The notes below the pieces were generated by a model. It was not told the DNA's origin and ran no database searches. It worked only from the letters and a program-made list of their open reading frames with translations. Below, one piece after another: positions 1-10,947 of a stretch of 46,251 bases of DNA. The stretch is from Hofstenia miamia (Eukaryota; Xenacoelomorpha; Acoela), in contig SCFE01000018.1 in the NCBI GenBank assembly GCA_004352715.1, positions 2,510,041 through 2,556,291 on the forward strand, written 5' to 3'. Within the stretch, counting starts at the first letter, position 1, and each line of letters starts with the position of its first letter. Both the position numbers and the translations under genes were made by a program.

Positions 1-16
1 TCGTTGACAAGTCTGG
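1..16. mobile_element. Right-end fragment of a hAT-type MITE, cut by window edge
   Basis: The first bases contain TTGACAAGTCTG, identical to the terminal inverted repeat that closes the complete element at 7732-8098. The rest of this copy would lie outside the window to the left. Only the terminus is visible, so identity rests on 12 matching bases plus the position at the edge. Confidence 0.5.
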
Positions 17-229
17 TCTGTAATATATATTTACATTACACCTATTCTATTTCAAATCAATACAATAAAAAAGTCATTTGAAATAGAAATCTTGCATCTG
101 AAATTGTTTTTCATTTTGGATAAAATATATATCTTATATTTGAAATAGATTTCTTTAATTTGAAATAGATAATACTGTTTGAGGTATGTATCAAAAGCAC
201 CTCACTCTGTATTTGATGTAAAACCTTGC

Positions 230-524
230 TTTAAGAATTAACTGCAAAAAATTTGGAGTCTAAATCATCTCTACATTATTAAAACATTTTGCATTATATA
301 ATATTGTGTAAAAACAATATTAAAAAATCAGACCATTCATAATAACCAAAATTTAAAATCAATTATTTATCTCCAAAATGTAAATTTCATGTTTCAACCT
401 TATAATTATAACTTAGATAAAGTTCAATGTATTTGCGTGCACTGTTACGGAATAGTATGTTTTTTTAAATTCAGCCCATTTTTTGGCCCATCTTTTCCCC
501 CGGCCCGGCCCATGTCCATCTCTG
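230..524. mobile_element. Left-truncated hAT-type MITE, same family as 36002-36333
   Basis: The right part aligns by eye with the complete element at 36002-36333. Shared blocks include an ATTTGCGTGCACTGTT-like stretch, a GATAGTAT-type block followed by a T/A run, and the end CCATGTCCATCTCTG at 510-524. The two copies resemble each other back to about 230, but the left terminal repeat is not recognisable. The GGCCCGGCCC-rich stretch at 484-512 is absent from the other copy. It carries no coding sequence. Confidence 0.5.
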
Positions 525-1009
525 GGTTCAACACAAATGCAAAGCTTTAAGAAGTTAATACCTGATCAATATTTCGCAACAAATTTCTGCTTTAACATGT
601 ATTTTTTGCTTCACTGTTTTTGTAAGGGAAGTGATCCGAATTCAATACGTTAACAATTGAAAATGCACCGTAAACAACAATTCTAGCTTCAAATGCCTGC
701 ATACGCTTAATAAATTGATTTGCATAGATATATTTGAAGAAACATGCAGAACCTAAATGTGTCAAAGTTATTGTTACGTACATTTAAAAATTTTGCGACT
801 GCATTATGTTAGCCGTTAATTCAACAACTGTGTTAAAATGTTACATTTCGAAAGGCCTTCGTTGAACAAACCTCTTTTCAATTCAGCAATGAATCTCTTC
901 CTGCTATCCTATTACTAGAAGTACTCTCAGGATTGAAACACCCCTTTTTATCACTTGGAGAAAAATACGTTCTTACATATTCAATTACTAAAATTCTCTG
1001 CTAACGTAA

Positions 1010-1118
1010 ATCAGCTTACGTCAGCGCAATGTGAGAGAGATTTCTCAGAAACGCTTACTTACAGCAGATAAAATTAATACGTTTGAAGTTTTGCATCAAC
1101 AAACAATAAAGGGCTGAC
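1010..1118 (+). pseudogene. hAT transposase C-terminal dimerisation domain relic
   Basis: One frame reads LTSAQCERDFSE at about 1013-1050. This fits the conserved SA..ER.FS motif of the hAT C-terminal dimerisation domain. The frame then meets a stop. In a neighbouring frame the sequence continues as RLLTADKINTFEVLHQQTI up to about 1113, which suits the helix that normally follows (R.RL...). A frameshift therefore lies near 1050. The upstream 150 bases are too decayed to assign. A working hAT transposase has about 500-700 residues, so only a small tail remains. hAT MITEs lie nearby, but I cannot show that this relic mobilised them. The assignment rests on one short motif and its order. Confidence 0.45.
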
Positions 1119-3394
1119 CAAGTTAAAAGGAATGCTTTTGATCACTTGCAAGGTTTACGTGTTAAAGTTAATTTCTCTTTTTCTCATGTATTTCAAATAT
1201 CAATTATAAAAGTAATCCCAAAAATTGGGCAGATGCCCATCCGAAGCTCAATCAATTTCAACTATTCATTCCGGAAACATTTCTGTCGCTATCATTTTCC
1301 ACATTGCAGAAAAGTTTTCTAGAACACTATGCTGTAAATAGTTATTTTAGTTAGTGTGTATCCTTATTCTTAACTTTAAGTTTTAACTTTAGTAAGAAAT
1401 AAGCTAATAAATCCATAACGAAACCCTACGACTAAATTATAATTCAAAAATTTTCAATTTAACACATGCGGTAGCTTAATTAATATCTTAAATTTGGTCC
1501 TTGTGTTATATGTAACTCTTAGCATAAATGCATGCGCTGGTAATTTTTTAATTATATTCCACGATTTGTCTAGCTTATTAAGATGAACCCGCACTTAAAA
1601 TCGGTACAATACCTGCTTTTTCTTAAAATTTACAATTTTGAATCCTACCATAACTCTCATCTTACCCAGACCACAGTCCGGTAGCAAAAAATTATTCTAA
1701 AACTTGAGGGGATGCAAACAGATATTGTCTTCAAATAGCGGACTATGATTTAACGTTTAGGTGGTCAATATTCTTGACGTTATCAATACATTGCAATATC
1801 GAATATGTGATCATTTAGTAAAAGAAAGAAATTTAAATATAGAGATTGATTATTGTGTTTGACAGATATGTTGAACAGTTTTTAAACGTAAATCAATAAA
1901 TGATTTCAATAATTAATATCTACTACAACTAAAATAATATAATTGCATTTTATATTCATCAAACTACTTCAATAAAAAATCCATTTTTTAACGAAATAAC
2001 ATTTCATCGGCTACTCAGGGAACATAAAATCTATACAGTGAAATAACAACAATGCACAAACAGCTGTATTTAGTACTAGGCTATATATGCAAAATGTGGT
2101 CTATCTATATAAAAAGAAGTAGTTGAAGGCAGGGGCGCACGCAGAATTTTGTGACGGGGGCGCATTTCATGACCTTAGATTTGAAATTTTTTATTTTTTT
2201 ACAAAAATTTTTTTCTTCAAGAAATCTGAACTTTCATTGAAAAATATCTAATTATTTCAAGTTGTCAGCCATAACTGTGCACTTTAATGCAAATTTCAAA
2301 TAGCATCTGATCAAGGCGGCGAATAAATGGATCAATATCTCACTATTCTCAAATTTCTAATACGCATGAATAAAATTGTTTGAAAAAGTGGGGCATGTAC
2401 GGTTTAAGGATTAACATTCCATGCACGGTTGGTTATATTGCGCCATATTTTAACATGTGTACGCAACTGTTAAAATATTTTTTTTCAATTTTTAAATCCA
2501 GTCCACTTCATCATTTTTCGAATGGAAGTATGATGTCAAGTACGCAGGACCATTCAAACACTACTTAGTTTTTTTATGCTAGTATTTTCAGGATTTGCTG
2601 ATTTCCTGTTTAAACTACCCTTTCCTTTACATTTATTTCTTACGTAGGAAAGCTGCATAGATATCAATTACATGTAATTCAGTTGATTTTTTACTTTTTT
2701 TATGTGATAATCACTAATTGAAAATTGAGCAATTTCTCAAAGCTAATATCAATCAATTTTCATTAAAAGCAGAAGATTGGGATTTTATGTATTTGATATT
2801 TACATGCTCTCAAATGAGAGTTTCACACTCTAGCTGCGCATTCATCTATTTGGAGGCGCTTTTCCACTTCCAAAACATAACTGGATGTGTTAGGAAGAAT
2901 ATTTGCAAAAACTAAAGAATTAAGAACTAGTTAAAGTCCGACTCTTTAAAATTCACACTCAAATTCATTAAATGAGTTATCACAATTTTAGGGGGTTTTA
3001 GCTGCATTTAAAATGGATCCTCTGGGATTGTTCTTAAACACTTAGCACAGTTGACAAACTTGTCAATGAACCAAAATATTTAACTTTCATTTCCATAAAA
3101 AAATAGACCAATCCATGGAAAATTTCCATCGAAATCTTGTGATAATTTTCAGAAAATTTCCATGCTATATCTTTGATATTTAAATATGAATTAATTATCA
3201 AAAACAATCTTTGGGTAGCTTATTATATTTTATTATAATATAATTTTTGTTTATTGCGAATTTAATTTTTTTTAATTTAATTTATTTAATACCATATATT
3301 TTGCATAGATTTGGGGTGAAGCAGGTTTCCTTTTTTTACGACAAAATGCCCCAAACAAAACTTTGAGTCTATCAAATACTTTTTATGCAAAGGG
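1119..3394. other. AT-rich non-coding stretch with one MITE-like edge
   Basis: No gene is supported here. CAGGGGCGCACGCAG at 2130-2144, followed by a GGGGGCGCA block, looks like the left terminus of a DNA transposon, but no matching right end was found. TTGACAAACTTGTCAA at 3051-3066 is a short palindrome. The small stop-free runs at 2380-2568 and 2718-2915 begin at TTG or in random context and look like chance. Confidence 0.5.
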
Positions 3395-3987
3395 NNNNNN
3401 NNNNNNNNNNNNNNNNNNNNNNNNNNNNNNNNNNNNNNNNNNNNNNNNNNNNNNNNNNNNNNNNNNNNNNNNNNNNNNNNNNNNNNNNNNNNNNNNNNNN
3501 NNNNNNNNNNNNNNNNNNNNNNNNNNNNNNNNNNNNNNNNNNNNNNNNNNNNNNNNNNNNNNNNNNNNNNNNNNNNNNNNNNNNNNNNNNNNNNNNNNNN
3601 NNNNNNNNNNNNNNNNNNNNNNNNNNNNNNNNNNNNNNNNNNNNNNNNNNNNNNNNNNNNNNNNNNNNNNNNNNNNNNNNNNNNNNNNNNNNNNNNNNNN
3701 NNNNNNNNNNNNNNNNNNNNNNNNNNNNNNNNNNNNNNNNNNNNNNNNNNNNNNNNNNNNNNNNNNNNNNNNNNNNNNNNNNNNNNNNNNNNNNNNNNNN
3801 NNNNNNNNNNNNNNNNNNNNNNNNNNNNNNNNNNNNNNNNNNNNNNNNNNNNNNNNNNNNNNNNNNNNNNNNNNNNNNNNNNNNNNNNNNNNNNNNNNNN
3901 NNNNNNNNNNNNNNNNNNNNNNNNNNNNNNNNNNNNNNNNNNNNNNNNNNNNNNNNNNNNNNNNNNNNNNNNNNNNNNNNNNNNNNN
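3395..3987. other. Assembly gap (593 N)
   Basis: Run of N. Frames that cross it are artefacts. Confidence 0.99.
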
Positions 3988-5162
3988 TTTCAATTCTGAA
4001 GCCAAATCTTTCAGCAAACCATCAATCATGAAGATGCCAATTTCTCTTAATCTAATATTTCATCATTATTTTTTCTTATTACTATTATTTGTGTTTTTTT
4101 GTTTAGTGATTTTTTTTCTTTTGAAATTATTAAATTTTTGTACAGTTGATTTTACATGATTTCCTTTGTAAACTAATCATTTTATATATTAGTGCATCAG
4201 ATAAACTATCTGATAGCTCGATATTCATAACAAAAAGTGAAATGCGAAGTAAAAAGATAAAGTGTTTAAATAAACAATTATACAAACTAGCATCTAACAC
4301 ATTTGAAGCACCAACCGTTGTAGATTGTATATAAAGTGCTGAATTGAATAATTTGTTTTCGTCTCACTATTCATTTAAATAACAACAGATATTTTCTCAT
4401 AAACAAAAACATTTATTCGCAACTTGTCACTTAAAAACAAGAATATTTATTTGATTTTTGACCGGCAAATGGCCGGTAATTTTACCGGCCTTTTGTGGAC
4501 ATTACAAAATGGCTGCAGGCCGGTAATTGCCGGCCCCGGCCGGTAGCCGGTTCCATCTCTGAGTTATGTACACTCAAATATATTTCAGAAAACTTAAATA
4601 TATGCATAATTATAGTTTTATCGGAAATTGATAGACTACCATGAGAAAGCTCATAAATGAAATCAGATCAAATTTTGCTACAATAATTTCAGCGACATAC
4701 ACAATAGAATTACATTACCAATTGTTGCTAAAATCGAAAATAGTTCTGTTTTTGACAATACTGTAATCGGTTCTGCTTCACAAAATTTACAATCCGACTC
4801 GCAGGAAACATCCATCTGAAGCGCCATGTCCTTTCACAATTATGTAGGATTATTTATTACTTGATTTACAGACACATAGTTATTGCTTCCTGAACACTGC
4901 CGGTAATTTCAAATTGACGCGATTTGGACCAAATTGAAAGCATTACGTACGAAAATACAAAATCGAATTAACATGCTGAGAGTTCTACCAATCCAATCAA
5001 TTTAGCATTAGCAAGCATGAACAAATTAGTTTCCAAAGTTAATCTTTTTACTCGTTTTTGATTGCTATCGTGATCCATTTCACACAATTTTCTCGCATTT
5101 AAGCTTATATTATTAAGGGGATCGCATGACCATTTTAAATTTGTCATTTTTTTCTTTATCCT
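3988..5162. other. Non-coding; CCGG-rich transposon end at 4460-4561
   Basis: No gene is supported. At 4460-4561 there are repeated GCCGGTAA and CCGGCC blocks ending in TTCCATCTCTG. This end resembles the CCATGTCNATCTCTG terminus of the 36002-36333 MITE family, so it is probably the right end of a related hAT-type element. Its left end may lie in the gap at 3395-3987. Confidence 0.4.
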
Positions 5163-5170
5163 ATTGTAGG

Positions 5171-5251
5171 TAGGCCCCTGCGAGCCCAGTATTTCTGGCA
5201 CGAGCCAGGGCCGAGCCGAGCCCGAGCCAGGACCGAGATAAGCCTTAATTC

Positions 5252-5286
<35 letters not shown>

Positions 5287-5517
5287 GTTAGTTTTGGAAA
5301 CTTAATTAATTAGCGTGATGTCATTCGATTTGGATTAAATATACCTTACAATATAACATTAAAATGATACCAAACAATAATGCGTATACATCATACAATA
5401 TACCAAATATATCTTCCAACCGAACACCCGCCAACGTAGGAGCCCCTGAATGCAGTGAAATGCTATTTACTTTATTTATATTAATAGGATTCAGATATAG
5501 GAATTTCCTATAAATAA

Positions 5518-5555
<38 letters not shown>

Positions 5556-6146
5556 TATTAATAGTAATATAAATATGGACAACTCTGTACACAGGGCTAG
5601 ATGAGATATAGCTAGATGTTAGATTTAAATGTCACTTGTTTGTGATCGAAATGAATGCCGCTACAGTAAGCAACAGTTAATATATTTTACACATGTTTGC
5701 TTGGAAATTCAATTCTCGGCTGAATGTTTTTAAAAGTGCGAGCNNNNNNNNNNNNNNNNNNNNNNNNNNNNNNNNNNNNNNNNNNNNNNNNNNNNNNNNN
5801 NNNNNNNNNNNNNNNNNNNNNNNNNNNNNNNNNNNNNNNNNNNNNNNNNNNNNNNNNNNNNNNNNNNNNNNNNNNNNNNNNNNNNNNNNNNNNNNNNNNN
5901 NNNNNNNNNNNNNNNNNNNNNNNNNNNNNNNNNNNNNNNNNNNNNNNNNNNNNNNNNNNNNNNNNNNNNNNNNNNNNNNNNNNNNNNNNNNNNNNNNNNN
6001 NNNNNNNNNNNNNNNNNNNNNNNNNNNNNNNNNNNNNNNNNNNNNNNNNNNNNNNNNNNNNNNNNNNNNNNNNNNNNNNNNNNNNNNNNNNNNNNNNNNN
6101 NNNNNNNNNNNNNNNGAGCCCGAGTCCGAGCCCTCACAGGGGCCTA
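5171..6146. mobile_element. hAT-type MITE with perfect 8-bp target duplication (contains gap)
   Basis: Both ends carry the same inverted terminus: TAGGCCCCTGCGAG at 5171-5184 and, on the other strand, TAGGCCCCTGTGAG ending at 6146. The element is bounded by an identical 8-bp duplication, ATTGTAGG, at 5163-5170 and 6147-6154, as expected for hAT insertions. Inside each end are GAGCC and CGAGCC tandem motifs (5181-5235 and 6116-6133), like those in the element at 7732-8098. The middle holds two TA microsatellites (5253-5282 and 5521-5552) and the gap at 5744-6115, so the true length is unknown. No transposase frame is visible. Confidence 0.75.
5744..6115. other. Assembly gap (372 N)
   Basis: Run of N inside the MITE at 5171-6146. 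Sequence on both sides is GAGC-rich, which suggests a GAGCC tandem array that the assembler could not resolve. Confidence 0.99.
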
Positions 6147-6154
6147 ATTGTAGG

Positions 6155-7267
6155 GTACTAAGCATTACCTATTCTGTCAATGGAAACTATTTCTTTCCTT
6201 GAATACTGCCACAGTATTTTTATCAAAAATCTTCAAGGCAAGCCGACCTTTCGTTTTTTGTATAGTAGACGGATGCAAACCAGCAACACTAAAAATGATA
6301 CTTCAAAATAAGATCTATTTTGTTTTAAATATACAAAATATCATTCAATTTACAAAAGATTCCATCAAAAAATAAGCGTTTTTTCCTTCTCGGAATACCG
6401 TTTCTAACCGCTTTGACAAGATGTGGCAAATCAAGCAATAAAAATAACATGACTACCTGAAAGTTCCAGTCGTTTTGACATACAGTTCACCTATAAGCAG
6501 CAAGCACGTTTTTTGGAATTCAGTCAAATTAGAAAAAATGTGAGGTGAACGTTGTCAGAAAGAATGCTTTAACTGAAGAGCTCCAATTCTTTTTAGTATT
6601 GTTTGAGTGCTACAACTAAATAGCTAAAAAAAGCTTTAACTAGGTGCTTTGAGGCTAATTATTCTTATATAAATTTCTTTATGATTGTAAACAAATACCT
6701 AACTTCCACATTTGTTCAAAACTGATGGCATAAGATTTAAAAAAAAATTAGGACGTGCACGCCTCTGTTCACTAAATTTGCTGGGTTTACCCCTGAAAAA
6801 TTCGAGCCTGGCATCTCTGTTTTTCATAAGTACGAGTTGGAAGTCGATAAAACGTACAATAGAATGGAATTTCTTACTAAGTGTACTACATTGGTATAAT
6901 TTACACCTGAACAAAAGCTGCTAATACTACACTTAATGCGTCAATAACAACATAAAATATAAAAAACACCAAAACAAAAACAACAAATGGCTTCAGATTC
7001 AAACAAAAATATCCAAAAAAATATTATTTTATAAATCATGATGAAGAACCCAGTTGCTGCAGCAGAAATCTGTAATTTTAGTTGCGATGTTCATTTATGA
7101 GAAAAAAGGCCAGGATTTAGTATAGAGTATGTTGTGTTTGGTCATGAGGAAAACCATTGACGTGTTTGTGAAAGTAGCAAAACATGTGCCAATTCCACCA
7201 AGAATGTCTTAAAAATCTGTGATGCCTTCCTCAAAAAAATTTTAGATGGTTACAACGCACAAACTAA
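6155..7267. other. AT-rich stretch with no recognised feature
   Basis: I see no gene, RNA or clear repeat. The overlapping 70-residue frames on both strands at 6699-6924 are mirror images of one stop-poor segment and match nothing I know. Confidence 0.5.
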
Positions 7268-7345
7268 TGAAGATATTTAAAATCTACAACACCGCAAGAT
7301 AGATAATTGTCTCCTCTATCATTTCTATTTTAATTATCGCAACTA
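7268..7345. repeat. Interspersed repeat family A, copy 1 (core)
   Basis: The core (TATTTAAAATCTACAAC at 7272, then CAAGATAGATAATTGTCTCC) recurs in the same orientation near 23637 and 32103. Downstream of the core this copy diverges and holds a telomere-like GGTTAAGGTTAGGGTTA at 7444-7460. No coding function is evident. Confidence 0.6.
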
Positions 7346-7731
7346 GGACGGTCCTGCTTGAAATTAGAGGTTCCTGCGCCTACATCGTGAAAACCTCTGA
7401 CTTTACCCAAGGCGCACAGCTTAGCCTGCTTCCATGAGTATGGGGTTAAGGTTAGGGTTATAGCGGAAATATGGCTAAAGGTACACGTTATCTGGGATAA
7501 TGTTTGATCCACACTTTATCAATGATTAGCTTACACATGCTGAAAAATCTTCTACATTAGATTATACAATCTCACTGATTTTGATCTATAACAATGATCA
7601 ACATAATTCTGAAATTTGAGGTTAAGAATTTAGTTGCTTGAAGCAATACATAGTGTCTATGAGGAGTAAGACACACACTCATCTAATTGGTATCAGATAT
7701 TTTGGATCCTTAGCGACGTTAAGCATTTAAT

Positions 7732-8098
7732 CAGACTTGTCAACGAGCCAAGCTTCTAACAAGCTGAGCCGAGCCGAGCTTGAGCACAGTATTTGATATA
7801 CAACGAGCCCAAACGTGCCTATTTTAGGCAAAGCAAATTTATAGTTCTGCTTGTTAATTTGATTATGGAGATTTTCCTTATTTTTTTGCAGTCAGTATGT
7901 CTTTCCTATAATCTTATTTAAGAAATGTTTATTAAATAGTAGGAAGAGCTATGTGAAAAATTTTTTGAGCACAATATTTTTAAAAAAATACCGAGCCTCA
8001 TTCAAAGATTTTGTGTGGCGAGGCCAGCCGAGCCGAACATACACAAAATTTAAACGAGCCGAGCCGAGCTTGGAAATGTCGGCTCATTGACAAGTCTG
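7732..8098. mobile_element. Complete hAT-type MITE with GAGCC subterminal repeats
   Basis: The ends are inverted repeats: CAGACTTGTCAACGAGCC at 7732-7749, and its complement with one mismatch (T for C) ending at 8098. Flanking 8-bp target duplications, CATTTAAT (7724-7731) and CAATTAAT (8099-8106), differ at one base. Inside each end a 17-bp GAGCCGAGCCGAGCTTG block occurs in direct orientation (7766-7782 and 8056-8072). The element is 367 bp with no coding capacity, so it depended on a hAT transposase supplied elsewhere. A second copy's terminus is at bases 1-16. Confidence 0.8.
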
Positions 8099-8106
8099 CA
8101 ATTAAT

Positions 8107-9000
8107 GTGCTGTTCCTTTTCATGTGTTCCATCCACTGCTTCTCTGAAAATAACTTTTTTTGTCGGTTTTTTCGTCCATTGGAAAGCTAGAAACCCACTT
8201 AGTGAAAGAAAAATTTATCTAAGCCCAAACCCGCAAAAATGGCAAAATATAAAAGAATTTTAAGCCTGGAGTTGTAAAATTAATACACATAATCTAGCTA
8301 TAGCGAAATGTACGTGTTAAAATTTAATTATTGCAGCTATTTCCGTTATCTTTGAAAACAAGTTTTTCCAAATAATCTCATTAGAAATGGAATCTCCTCT
8401 ATTAAGTTTATACTTGATGTTCGCCAACCGAAGAATCAAATATTGGAATTATTCTAAACATTATTTTACATTTGTAATTAGTAATTTCTATTTTAAGTTT
8501 AATTAAATAAAATGTTTTTTTGCAGGAATTTAATAACTTCAATTGATTTACTTCCATATTGCTTGACTCGATTTTTTCCCTCCAATGACCCTTAGTATGT
8601 TTTTGAAAACTAACATTATCTGTAAATGAGACTGTGTTATTCAAATTCGAAGCTCCAATTTCTATCAGAGGTGTAGAGCAGGAAAACTACATTATGCAAG
8701 AGAGAGAAAGTTCCTAGCAGTAAATTCAATTTCAGTTTTTTATTCTACTATATTTTAGGTCAAAATTACTAAATTCAATGTTTTAATATTTACTAATTAA
8801 ACGAGACCTAGTCAATTCTATTCTAATTTCTTTAATTTTATAATGGCCCATATTAACGAGTAATTCGCTTTATAATTTTGTTTTTAAATTACTATGCGCC
8901 ACCTTGCGATATTAGATGTATCAAGCAATCAAATTCACGCAAATTTGAAAGCAATCAAATGAGAAATGTTTACTCAGAAACATCAAAACCACATTAATCG
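8107..9000. other. Non-coding stretch upstream of the signal-peptide exon
   Basis: No feature recognised. A CACGTG box lies just beyond, at 9016-9021, within the presumed promoter or 5' UTR of the exon at 9077. Confidence 0.4.
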
Positions 9001-9076
9001 TTGTATTTGTCTCGTCACGTGTGAGAACAGCGGAGGATTATAGTGTAGTTCAGCGTATAAACGACCGCTACTCACA

Positions 9077-9137
9077 ATGGTCTGCAAATCAATTTTGCAA
9101 CTATTTGCGCTTTTTACTTACCTATCGCTGACTAATG
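9077..9137 (+). CDS. Candidate first coding exon: signal peptide of a secreted protein
   Basis: An ATG in strong initiation context (ACAATGG, A at -3 and G at +4) opens a 20-residue peptide, MVCKSILQLFALFTYLSLTN, then one more base before a GTATGT donor at 9138-9143. The peptide has the layout of a secretory signal: a short N-region with Lys4, a hydrophobic core from about residue 6 to 17, and a small polar C-region. A phase-1 intron directly after the signal sequence is common in animal genes for secreted and modular extracellular proteins. Upstream 60-70 bases are richer in G+C than the surroundings. Later exons are not identified with confidence; a weak candidate starts at 9477. The product is unknown. 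A chance match is possible, because a similar peptide at 34518-34581 proved to be a shadow of another frame. Confidence 0.4.
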
Positions 9138-9476
9138 GTATGTTTTTGCAAAAAAATTTATCTTTAATTATTTCAATTTATTATTTATTTTTTTAAATTA
9201 TATTAATGCAAAGCCATGACTAATATTTTTGCAATATTTCAGTTTTTAATACTTAAAAAAATAGTTTTTGTGCTTAACCATCAATTCTTAAATCCATGAT
9301 GCCCCTAAAATTCTATTCTCTTTAATTTGCATATTCATTATGTATATGTGAACGGACTTTAATAAGATTTCTTGATATTCATAAATGAAATGCTTATTTA
9401 TTATTTCCATGGTTTTTGAAAACTTGGTAACAACCTCATCAGTTTATGTAGTAATAATTAGTTTTTTTAATAATAG

Positions 9477-9508
9477 GATATCACTCCTACTTGGAACTAA
9501 GGAAGGAT
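9477..9508 (+). CDS. Speculative second exon of the 9077 gene
   Basis: After a T-rich tract and TAATAG at 9471-9476, the sequence starting GATATCACTCC can be read in the phase left open by the 9077 exon (phase 1). It gives G-YHSYLELRKD before GTATCA at 9509, a possible weak donor. If unspliced, the frame stops six codons later, giving a peptide of about 36 residues. The implied intron is about 340 bp. Nothing identifies the peptide. A different frame over 9385-9630 is open for 81 codons and is an alternative, equally unproven reading. Confidence 0.18.
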
Positions 9509-9639
9509 GTATCAAGAACAACATAAAAGCAATGTGGGAAACTTTCTATAAAACTTTAATGGAACCTTTTATGTTGATGTTACTATCCTTTGAAAGGGTT
9601 GAAGTGGCTTTAATTCCAAGTGCAATTTAAATTATTAAT

Positions 9640-10519
9640 GAGGGAATTGTTTTATGTACCCGCGTCAGCAGCGTGGATGACTAATTAGACTACAAAGAAC
9701 AAGCTTGCTAAACGTGAAAGCCTTCAATTCAATTGCGTCCCTTCCACCCACGTGGTAACGCACGATAATTCAAATTCCTTTGTAGACCAATAACGCGCCC
9801 AGAAAACGTTATAAAACCCTCTGCCGCTTTATAATTTATAAAGCGTATCTAGGGTACATCTGTTGTTCTATCATAAGAGATAAAGCGCGTCTATATCTTA
9901 ATGTAATAAATTTTAATGGATTTAAAATGTTCTCGACAGTGAGGTGATCCGAATGCCTTTTGAAAATCACCGTTAGATCAAGTCAAATCAATCAATTTTA
10001 CGCACTGAGAACTGAATGGTCGGTAATTACTCTGAAAGACAATTATGGCTGTTTCTAAAATTTTAACTCCAAAATCCCATTATTTAATTTTTCTCGTTTT
10101 TACTACTGTTTGCTTTAAAGAAAATTCCATCAAAAGCAATCTTTTTACAAAATTATTGGGTCAGCCATTTTAGAAATTTCTAATTTTCATCTTTGAAAAG
10201 TGTTAAATTTGAATATTCAGTATTTGAAATTATCTTTTTTTTGAAAATTTAACTAAATTTAGATGTGCCAGTATTTTCAGAAATTGATTTCTTATAGACT
10301 TGACCAGTAGTTTCAATTGTACCTACTTCTTATTTTAATATTTCTTGTTATTTTTAGATTTTTTGAACAGAAAAATTCATGGATTCATATAGCAAATCAT
10401 TGTAGCCATAAAGTTTCATTTTATTCTCAGTTTGTTTGTATAAATTATTAAATAATTTTTTTCATGTCCCAATATTTCCCTGTTATATTTTAAAGTCTTA
10501 AAATCTTATTTTGCTCGCT
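9640..10519. other. Non-coding stretch
   Basis: No gene recognised. A palindrome, GCTTTATAATTTATAAAGC, is at 9826-9844. The block at 9655-9860 is less AT-rich than its surroundings, but no frame stands out. Confidence 0.4.
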
Positions 10520-10523
10520 TTAA

Positions 10524-10943
10524 CCCTAGAATGCATAAGGCGGTCAAATGACCTTTTTACTCACGCACTATGAGNTGTAAAGCACATATTCACGAAAGAA
10601 AAGGCCATCAAACATCGATACCTACTGCTATCCAGGAAAAAATGAGAATTCTGGATAATACAGAAAAGTATCCTGAAGCGAAAAACCGAAAATCTTGTTG
10701 CATTTGTAAAAAAAACAAATCAACCAAAAATTGCAGCATTTGTAAAAAAACCACATGTGGTCCTTGTGCGCTGATTATTTGTAAAAATTGTTCATCAACA
10801 TAATGCTTTAGCTTTTTAATTGTTTGCACTATAAAAATTACTGTATTGAATAATATCTACACCTAATATCCAGTATATTTTTTAAAAGGTCAATTGACCA
10901 GGTTGTGCATTTTAAGTAGTTTGATTTTTCATGCATTCTAGGG
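10524..10943 (+). mobile_element. 420-bp internally deleted piggyBac-like element
   Basis: The element is bounded by TTAA at 10520-10523 and 10944-10947, the invariant piggyBac target. It has perfect 13-bp terminal inverted repeats, CCCTAGAATGCAT and ATGCATTCTAGGG. Subterminal palindromes GGTCAAATGACC (10542-10553) and GGTCAATTGACC (10888-10899) sit inside each end. The interior codes for a cysteine-rich tail like the C-terminal domain of piggyBac transposases (see 10570-10803). Full-length piggyBac elements are about 2-3 kb, so this is a deletion derivative with both ends intact. Such derivatives need transposase from a complete relative. Confidence 0.88.
10570..10803 (+). pseudogene. piggyBac transposase C-terminal cysteine-rich domain (remnant)
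   Basis: A 77-codon frame starts at an ATG just inside the left terminus and stops 140 bp before the right end. From residue 38 it reads RKSCCICKK, then NCSICKK, TTCGPCA and IICKNC. This spacing of CxxC pairs fits the zinc-binding cysteine-rich domain at the end of piggyBac transposases, which recognises terminal and subterminal DNA. The upstream half (KAHIHERKGHQTSIPTA, EKMRILDN) is the linker before it. The catalytic DDD core and N-terminus are missing, so it cannot transpose. The frame has no internal stop but one ambiguous base (N at 10575, codon 2). Whether the ATG is used is unknown. If translated, the product would be a free DNA-binding domain, which is inference. Confidence 0.75.
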
Positions 10944-10947
10944 TTAA

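Noticed and set aside
3286-4031. Long open frames of 204-247 codons on both strands.
   Set aside because: They consist of N codons across the gap at 3395-3987.
7440-7460. Telomere-like GGTTAAGGTTAGGGTTA, and a similar GGGTTAGGGTTAGG at 15902.
   Set aside because: Only two or three units each; too short to indicate an interstitial telomere.
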